A DNA stretch of 64,000 nt from the NCBI GenBank assembly GCA_938046095.1, contig CALIXS010000024.1:73647-137646 (forward strand). The letters run 5' to 3'. The stretch is from an uncultured Clostridia bacterium (lineage in GTDB: Bacteria > Bacillota > Clostridia > Peptostreptococcales > Anaerovoracaceae). The notes below the pieces were generated by a model that worked only from the letters and a program-made list of their open reading frames with translations, had not been told where the DNA came from and made no database searches. Below, piece by piece: positions 59,355 through 64,000 of this stretch (position 1 is the stretch's first letter; each line of letters opens with the position of its first letter). The position numbers were made by a program, and so were the translations under genes.

Positions 59355-60301
59355 TGGCGGAAAAACTGATATGTGTTATGGCGGTAATCGGGTTTACGGT
59401 TACGGTAATGCCTGAGATAATGAGGTTATCCGGAGCGGTATCCGCAAGGCGTACAATATCACGTGAGGTTAGGCGCTTCGTCCCGCGAAAGGGGCTCTCG
59501 GCAAGGGGACCGTTTCTCGAGATGATAGCGAGACTTATGGAAAGTTCAGGCACAGACGATATATTCAAAACGCCGGAGGCTTTTACGGCAATAAGCGTCA
59601 TATTGTGCTTAACATCATTTTTCTTATCGCTTCGCTCTTTAGGTATCGCTCCGGCGCTGTTTGCCGCTTGCGGCGCTCTTATGGCGCCGTACGGGTGGTC
59701 GTATTTGAGGCTGAGTGCAAAGCGGTCAGGAGTTTCGCGTGAGGGAGATGTTCTTATACATGAGCTTATAAACAATTACAGGATAAGCTCGTGCAACATG
59801 AAAGAGGCTATAGACCTTACCGCCTCGGGACTCGATGAAAAAAGCTTCGGGCGCGGCGTAATGATGCAGCTTGCGAGGACGCTGAACAACGCTGTCTCCG
59901 AGATAGAAACGGAGCGCGCTCTCGACAGACTCAGATATTCGTTTGCGACTGCATGGGGAAGCATTTTGGCATCGAATATTTCGCTCGCGCTGAAGACGGG
60001 TATAAGCGTCGAGAAGAGCCTTGATGATCTGTCCAGGAGCATAGCAAAGAGCAAGAGCGTCGTCGAACACGGCAAAAGGCAGAATTACGAGTCGAGAATG
60101 ATGCTCAGATACCTCGTCCCCGTCTGCTATATCATGTCCTTCCTGGCCGCCGTATTCTTTTTCGGGTTTACACCTGTAAGATTCGCGCGCTTTCAGTTCG
60201 CGACGAAACCCGGATTGATGTGGTTTGCAGTATCGCTGGCGTGCTGGATCATTGCTGCCGGGACGGAAAAATACATATCGAGTGAAAAGATGGATATATG
60301 A
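59354..60301 (+). CDS. tadB: TadB-like inner membrane platform protein
   Basis: The 315-residue protein starts with GTG overlapping the cpaF stop. It has membrane segments near residue 1-20, 75-115 and two at the C terminus (VPVCYIMSFLAAVFFFGF and GLMWFAVSLACWIIAAGTE), enclosing a helical type II secretion F domain (about 135-250, LARTLNNAVSEIETERALDRL and ALKTGISVEKSLDDLSRSIAKSK). TadB forms the membrane base of the pilus motor. The end overlaps the next gene by 4 bases. Confidence 0.82.
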   Translation: MAEKLICVMAVIGFTVTVMPEIMRLSGAVSARRTISREVRRFVPRKGLSARGPFLEMIARLMESSGTDDIFKTPEAFTAISVILCLTSFFLSLRSLGIAPALFAACGALMAPYGWSYLRLSAKRSGVSREGDVLIHELINNYRISSCNMKEAIDLTASGLDEKSFGRGVMMQLARTLNNAVSEIETERALDRLRYSFATAWGSILASNISLALKTGISVEKSLDDLSRSIAKSKSVVEHGKRQNYESRMMLRYLVPVCYIMSFLAAVFFFGFTPVRFARFQFATKPGLMWFAVSLACWIIAAGTEKYISSEKMDI

Positions 60302-60801
60302 AGATAAGGGACAGAATAATAGCCCGCTTCAGGGCGGACAGACTTGAACAGGAGCTATTGAACAGTTGCCTGATAGGCAGGAATCTTGCGATAGTATACG
60401 CGGGAAAGCCGATGTCGGCAGATCATATTATTGAGGAACTGATGAAATCGAGCAATGTGCTGAAGCCGACGTACGCGAGAATGTTGTCACTGTATAGGGC
60501 GGGGCGTGATGAAGAGGCGTTTGCTCTTTTGCCGGAAATGGTGCCGATCAAAGCCGCCTCGAATTTTTCTCTGATTCTTTCCAAAATGGACAGGATAGAT
60601 CCGGCAGAGCTCTCCGGGTATATGGAAGCGTTCGAAATGTCTTTGTCGGATGAGCGCGTGACCAAGGGGATGAAGAAGGAAGAAAGAAAATCTCTTATCG
60701 GCACTGTAGTTTCTACAATGGCGGTTTTCGCGGTGCTTATGAATTTTACGACGGTAGTCGTGTTCCTAGATGCTGCGGAAATGCTCAAAACTGTTTTTTA
60801 G
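60298..60801 (+). CDS. TadC-like membrane protein, short
   Basis: The 167-residue protein has helical stretches (about 15-125) and one or two membrane segments at the C terminus (SLIGTVVSTMAVFAVLMNFTTVVVFLD). It follows tadB as tadC does in Tad loci, but is much shorter than the usual 250-300 residues and lacks the N-terminal membrane segments. Identification rests mainly on position and helical plan. Confidence 0.6.
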   Translation: MKIRDRIIARFRADRLEQELLNSCLIGRNLAIVYAGKPMSADHIIEELMKSSNVLKPTYARMLSLYRAGRDEEAFALLPEMVPIKAASNFSLILSKMDRIDPAELSGYMEAFEMSLSDERVTKGMKKEERKSLIGTVVSTMAVFAVLMNFTTVVVFLDAAEMLKTVF

Positions 60802-60811
60802 GAGACAAACT

Positions 60812-60973
60812 ATGAAAAATCTTATTATCATAATCGGAACGATAATACTCGGAGTGATAATCGTAAACACCCTCGTCTTGGGGGACAGCAATTCGATCAA
60901 AAGCGCTGCGCGGGACATAATCGGGCGCGGCATATCGAGTATAGAGGAAATGGATATGGGAGGGCATCAATGA
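60812..60973 (+). CDS. 53-residue single-pass membrane protein
   Basis: MKNLIIIIGTIILGVIIVNTLVLG is a strong membrane segment, followed by a short polar tail (about residues 25-53: DSNSIKSAARDIIGRGISS and an acidic end). GGAGA lies 7 bases upstream. It resembles the next gene along the first 30 residues. It has none of the Glu-Tyr signature of Flp pilins. It could be a minor structural subunit of the Tad-like machine. Confidence 0.6.
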   Translation: MKNLIIIIGTIILGVIIVNTLVLGDSNSIKSAARDIIGRGISSIEEMDMGGHQ

Positions 60974-61113
60974 AAGAGATCATAGTTATATGCGGCACCA
61001 TTATGCTGGGGTGCTTTATATTCGGGCGTATTTACGGTTCTGAGGATACGATATCGGCCGCGACGTCGGAATATATGTCGCATCTTACATCACACTGCGG
61101 TGTACTGTCATGA
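60970..61113 (+). CDS. 47-residue single-pass membrane protein, paralogue of the preceding one
   Basis: The ATG overlaps the stop of the previous gene (ATGA) and the stop overlaps the next start. The product begins MKEIIVICGTIMLGCFIFG and continues IYGSEDTISAATSEYMSHL. MK-x-II-x-I-x-GTI-x-LG-x-x-I and the Ser-Ile-x-x-Ala part align with the 53-residue protein. It has two Cys in or near the membrane segment and a third in the tail (SHCGVLS). Too short for many gene finders but well embedded in the operon. Confidence 0.6.
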   Translation: MKEIIVICGTIMLGCFIFGRIYGSEDTISAATSEYMSHLTSHCGVLS

Positions 61114-61472
61114 AGCAGCTCATAACGTCATCGGCCTGTACTCTCGTAATACTGGCACTGATGATTCAGATGGTGTATTTTCAGACAGCAGGTGCAAAGC
61201 TTACCGCGGCCAGAAGCATTTGCGCTTCGTACGCCGGAAAGCTCAGAGACGGCGGACAAAGTGAGGATATATATTCAATGATAAAGTGTGATATTGCCAA
61301 GCTCACATCGTGCAGTGAAAGCGAAATATGCGTAACGTCAGAGGAGAGTCCGGGCGGATTGTCGCTCATCGTCACCGTACCGTCAGAATTCCTCATGAAG
61401 ACTGTCGGCTTCTGGAAGCAAAATGATGGTGCGAAAAGAATAGCGATTACATGCATATGCAGCTTCGGGTGA
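61110..61472 (+). CDS. TadE-like or pseudopilin-like membrane protein
   Basis: The 120-residue protein has an N-terminal membrane segment (about 6-26, SACTLVILALMIQMVYFQT) followed by a helix and a small outer domain with four Cys (ICASYAGKLRDGG, MIKCDIAKLTSCSESEICVTS) and a hydrophobic-to-basic C terminus. The plan is like TadE/TadF pseudopilins, but the usual Arg-Gly-x-x-x-Val-Glu start is absent. The start overlaps the 47-residue gene. Confidence 0.62.
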   Translation: MKQLITSSACTLVILALMIQMVYFQTAGAKLTAARSICASYAGKLRDGGQSEDIYSMIKCDIAKLTSCSESEICVTSEESPGGLSLIVTVPSEFLMKTVGFWKQNDGAKRIAITCICSFG

Positions 61473-61481
61473 ACGGCAGTA

Positions 61482-61628
61482 ATGAAAAATGTGATAATCA
61501 CAGTGGCCGTGTTACTTTACGCGGCATCGGCGATCAGTATGCAGAACGAGCTTGTCCGCTGTGCGGCGGATATGGAAGCGCAAGCGCTGTATCCTGCGGG
61601 CATATGTGTGAAAATAGAGACGGTATAA
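61482..61628 (+). CDS. 48-residue membrane or secreted small protein, last gene of the Tad-like operon
   Basis: MKNVIITVAVLLYAASAISMQNEL begins with a hydrophobic segment that may be a signal peptide or anchor; the remainder is short with two Cys (RCAADMEAQALYPAGICVKIETV-type tail). GGCAGT gives at best a weak ribosome site. It sits 9 bases after the previous gene and 18 bases before the end of ychF on the other strand. No homologue is recognised. Confidence 0.45.
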   Translation: MKNVIITVAVLLYAASAISMQNELVRCAADMEAQALYPAGICVKIETV

Positions 61629-61646
61629 ATCCGCGCCGGGGGCCGG

Positions 61647-62741
61647 CTATACATTGAACAGAAAGTTCATTATATCGCCGTCTTTGACTATATAATCTTT
61701 TCCCTCGGAACGTATAAAGCCCTTTTCGCGTGCCTGAGCGATGCTTCCGCCGCACTCCATAAGCTTATCGTATGATATGGTTTCGGCCCTTATAAAGCCT
61801 TTTTCAAAATCTGTATGTATTTTGCCGGCGGCCTGCGGAGCTTTTGTCCCTTTACGGATTGTCCATGCTCTGCATTCATCCTCTCCGGCGGTGAGGAACG
61901 AAATGAGGTCAAGGAGTCTGTATGACGCTTTGATAAGCTTGTCGAGGCCGGATTCGGCTACACCGAGCTCATCGAGGAACAAAGTTTTTTCTCCAGGCTC
62001 AAGTTCGGATATCTGCTGCTCTATGTCGGCGCATATAACAACAGTTTCCGCACTCTCCGATGCGGCGAATTTTCTTACCGTTTCGGCATATTCGCATTTT
62101 GCTCCGTCAGCGGCATCGGCCTCGCTCACGTTTACGACATATATGACCGGTTTGTATGAGAGAAGGTCGAGGGAGCGTACAAACTCCGCATCATCCTTAT
62201 CAAGATCCATGGCTCTTGCGGATTTTCCCATACCGAGGAAAGAGTTGACTTTGTTCAGGACATCGAGCTCATTGGCGAGGGCTTTGTTTCCCTTAAGATT
62301 CTTCTGCGTTTTTGCGATGCGCTTGTCGAGCAGTTCCATGTCGGAAAGTATGAGCTCGGTATTTATGGTGTCGATATCGGAAAGCGGATCAATATGACCC
62401 GAAACGTGAACAATATTATCGTTGTCGAAGCCTCTGACGACGTGAACGATGGCAGAAACCTCTCTTATGTGGCCGAGAAACTTATTTCCGAGTCCTTCAC
62501 CCTTGGACGCACCCTTGACGAGTCCCGCAATATCGCAGAATTCTATCGTCGTGTGTATCGTGCGCTTTGAGTTATATATTCCGTGAAGTCTGTCTATCCT
62601 TTTGTCGGGAACCGTAACGATGCCGACGTTGGGCTCGATGGTGCAGAAAGGGTAGTTTGCCGCTTCGGCGCCCGCCTTTGTTATCGCGTTGAAAAGAGTG
62701 CTTTTACCTACATTAGGCAGACCTACTATACCTAATTTCAT
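61647..62741 (-). CDS. ychF: Redox-regulated ATPase/GTPase YchF
   Basis: YchF (OLA1) is a conserved P-loop NTPase that prefers ATP and binds ribosomes. The 364-residue protein has KLGIVGLPNVGKSTLFNAITKAGAEAANYPFCTIEPNVG, DIAGLVKGASKGEGLGNKFL, VVRGFDNDNIVHV, a helical insert (about 130-195), VYVVNVSEADAADG-like part and the C-terminal TGS domain (DECRAWTIRKGTKAPQAAGKIHTDFEKGFI). Start 62741 is chosen for family fit; the ORF reads on to 62795. Confidence 0.95.
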   Translation of the reverse strand: MKLGIVGLPNVGKSTLFNAITKAGAEAANYPFCTIEPNVGIVTVPDKRIDRLHGIYNSKRTIHTTIEFCDIAGLVKGASKGEGLGNKFLGHIREVSAIVHVVRGFDNDNIVHVSGHIDPLSDIDTINTELILSDMELLDKRIAKTQKNLKGNKALANELDVLNKVNSFLGMGKSARAMDLDKDDAEFVRSLDLLSYKPVIYVVNVSEADAADGAKCEYAETVRKFAASESAETVVICADIEQQISELEPGEKTLFLDELGVAESGLDKLIKASYRLLDLISFLTAGEDECRAWTIRKGTKAPQAAGKIHTDFEKGFIRAETISYDKLMECGGSIAQAREKGFIRSEGKDYIVKDGDIMNFLFNV

Positions 62742-62824
62742 TTTTATATTTACCTGTCCGAAAACCCTTGATTTATCTAAGTTTTCGCCTTTCATCGAAT
62801 TGCTTGTACGCCTTTTTTATGCCG

Positions 62825-63595
62825 TCATATTATATCATCACGGCCTGCTTTGTTCTCTTTTTTACTTCTTTTAGAGAGTATCACATATAATATTATGCCG
62901 GCGGCAAATGCGCACGCAGACAGAACCTGAGCCTGCCTGAGAGATCCTATCATGAGGCTGTCCGTCCTAAGCCCTTCGACAAAGAAACGCTCAAGCGAAT
63001 ACAGTATTACGTATAATAAGAATATCCGGTATTTGAAGCGGCGTTTTTTGCTGACATAAAGTAAAAAAAGGAATAAAGCGAAACACCATAACGATTCATA
63101 GAGGAATGTAGGGTGTACCTTTACGCCGTCAACCATTATGCCCCAAGGAAGGTCTGTCGGTCCGCCGTGCGCTTCGGAGTTGAAAAAATTTCCCCAGCGC
63201 CCTATCGCCTGAGCGAGAGCCACCTGCGGAAACGTCAAATCGGCCATGTCTCCGAAATCCATCCTGTAATGCCTGCATACGAGTAATGCGACAATAAGTC
63301 CCGCAATAATACCGCCGTGGATGGCGAGCCCCCCGCCTCGGGTATTAAGAATATCCTTCAAGTTGCCTGCGTATTCGCTCCATCTGAAAATGATATAGTA
63401 TATACGTGCACCTACAATTGAAAAGGGGATGAGCCAAATCGCAAAATCGAGTATGTGCTCGGACGATATTCCGAAGCCCGGGGCGCGTCTGTACGTAATA
63501 AATATGGCGAGAAGAAATCCTATACCTATCAGAATTCCGTACCATCTGATGTCGATGCCTAATATGCTGAAGGCGACAGGATCGGGTGCCGTCAT
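62825..63595 (-). CDS. lgt: Prolipoprotein diacylglyceryl transferase
   Basis: Lgt puts the diacylglyceryl group on the Cys of prolipoproteins. The 256-residue protein has seven membrane segments, IRWYGILIGIGFLLAI, VGARIYYIIF, GGLAIHGGIIAG, the signature GRWGNFFNSEAHGGPT, VHPTFLYESLW and FFVEGLRTDSL, where conserved Arg, His and Glu lie. AAGGAGG eight bases upstream supports the start. It is probably co-transcribed with ychF. Confidence 0.96.
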   Translation of the reverse strand: MTAPDPVAFSILGIDIRWYGILIGIGFLLAIFITYRRAPGFGISSEHILDFAIWLIPFSIVGARIYYIIFRWSEYAGNLKDILNTRGGGLAIHGGIIAGLIVALLVCRHYRMDFGDMADLTFPQVALAQAIGRWGNFFNSEAHGGPTDLPWGIMVDGVKVHPTFLYESLWCFALFLFLLYVSKKRRFKYRIFLLYVILYSLERFFVEGLRTDSLMIGSLRQAQVLSACAFAAGIILYVILSKRSKKENKAGRDDII

Positions 63596-63626
63596 GATTC
63601 GATTCCTCCTTAATAAAGCTCATATT

Positions 63627-63655
63627 ATTATAGAGTAAAATGACGGATTTTTCAA
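63627..63655 (-). promoter_or_regulatory. Predicted promoter for lgt-ychF
   Basis: On the - strand, TTGAAA (63655-63650) and a perfect TATAAT (63632-63627) with a 17-base spacer, 30 bases before the lgt start. Confidence 0.65.
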
Positions 63656-63733
63656 TGTTAAGGAGCATAAACCTTATTTCGTTACAATTAAGATTGGCCT
63701 GAGACGGCCCGATTTTCCGCCCTAAAAAAGCGG

Positions 63734-63762
63734 TTGACTTTTAGACGGCCGTTTGATAAGAT
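63734..63762 (+). promoter_or_regulatory. Predicted promoter of the tRNA cluster
   Basis: TTGACT (63734-63739) and TAAGAT (63757-63762) with a 17-base spacer, 26 bases before the first tRNA. Confidence 0.65.
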
Positions 63763-63787
63763 AATCCTTGCAGTGATTTTATGCTGT

Positions 63788-63864
63788 GGCGGTGTAGCTT
63801 AGTTGGTTAGAGCGTCCGGTTCATACCCGGAAGGTCGGTGGTTCGACTCCACCCGCCGCTACCA
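63788..63864 (+). tRNA. tRNA-Met (CAT), elongator type
   Basis: The 77-base sequence folds as a tRNA: acceptor GGCGGTG with CGCCGCT (two G-U pairs), D stem GCTT/GAGC, anticodon stem TCCGG/CCGGA with loop TTCATAC, T stem GGTGG/CCACC and encoded CCA. The anticodon stem lacks the three G-C pairs of initiator tRNA, so elongator Met is likely; Ile with modified CAT is less likely. Confidence 0.92.
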
Positions 63865-63867
63865 TAA

Positions 63868-63943
63868 GGGCGTTTAGCTCAGCTGGGAGAGCACCTGCCT
63901 TACAAGCAGGGGGTCACAGGTTCGAGCCCTGTAACGCCCACCA
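63868..63943 (+). tRNA. tRNA-Val (TAC)
   Basis: The 76-base sequence has acceptor GGGCGTT/AACGCCC, D stem GCTC/GAGC, anticodon stem CCTGC/GCAGG with loop CTTACAA (anticodon TAC), T stem ACAGG/CCTGT and encoded CCA. Confidence 0.95.
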
Positions 63944-63948
63944 GTTGC

Positions 63949-64000
63949 GGCCAAGTAGTTCAGTTGGTTAGAATGCCAGCCTGTCACGCTGGAGGTCGAC
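63949..64000 (+). tRNA. tRNA-Asp (GTC), cut by the window end
   Basis: GGCCAAG acceptor strand, TA, D stem GTTC/GAAT, anticodon stem CCAGC/GCTGG with loop CTGTCAC (anticodon GTC), then AGGTC. The T arm and acceptor 3' strand lie outside the window. Confidence 0.88.

Noticed and set aside
63788..63864. Initiator tRNA-Met
   Set aside because: The anticodon stem TCCGG/CCGGA lacks the three consecutive G-C pairs of initiator tRNA, and the first acceptor pair is G-U, not the initiator-type mismatch.

Overview
The window reads as a core chromosomal segment of an anaerobic, single-membrane Firmicute of the Clostridia. Evidence: a nusA operon carrying ylxR and ylxQ, a Firmicute-type L20 leader in front of infC-rpmI-rplT, short-form HisG with HisZ, RNase Y, a LytR-CpsA-Psr cell-wall enzyme, GlpP, and bcd-etfBA typical of butyrate-type metabolism. 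Ile ATA and Arg AGG codons are used very heavily throughout. Nearly all genes lie on the + strand in long, tightly overlapping operons. I cannot name the genus.

Layout. 1-840: end of a LytTR-domain gene, then mscL. 850-9054: promoter, leader hairpin and a translation operon rimP-nusA-ylxR-ylxQ-infB-rbfA-nrnA-truB-ribF. 9117-10450: promoter, L20-type attenuator leader, infC (ATT start), rpmI, rplT, terminator. 10477-14534: HAD hydrolase, coaBC, a radical SAM enzyme and a small Cys-rich membrane protein. 14707-21894: terminator, promoter and a histidine operon hisZ-G-C-B-H-A-F-IE-K without hisD. 21946-25262: membrane-anchored trigger-factor-like isomerase, nrdR, cmk, radC. 25282-32260: mreBCD, a long PBP2, minD, and convergent rodA. 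32280-33992: overlapping divergent promoters and rny. 34018-37742: MATE exporter, cysteine desulfurase, thiI. 37813-41092: bcd-etfB-etfA between promoter and terminator. 41149-44749: maf, an LCP protein with a Pro/Asn/Glu tail, deoC, a CYTH protein. 44807-51181: tig-clpP-clpX-lon-yihA proteostasis cluster. 51188-56134: hpt, a membrane protein, a DJ-1 protein, a PHP phosphoesterase, glpP, a beta-CASP nuclease. 56242-61628: a compact Tad-like operon ending in very small membrane-protein genes. 61647-63595: ychF and lgt on the - strand. 63734-64000: promoter and tRNA-Met, tRNA-Val and a partial tRNA-Asp.

How it fits together: most of the window is housekeeping (translation, ribosome assembly, cell elongation, protein quality control, histidine synthesis, acyl-CoA dehydrogenation). 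The less explained parts are the Tad-like locus with two related tiny membrane proteins and no recognisable pilin or prepilin peptidase, the radical SAM plus Cys-rich membrane protein pair, the extracytoplasmic trigger-factor-like protein behind the his operon, the rodA/rny promoters sharing a -10 region, and the minD gene left without minC or minE.

All calls come from reading the sequence and from memory of protein families; no database search was run. Promoters and terminators are pattern matches only.
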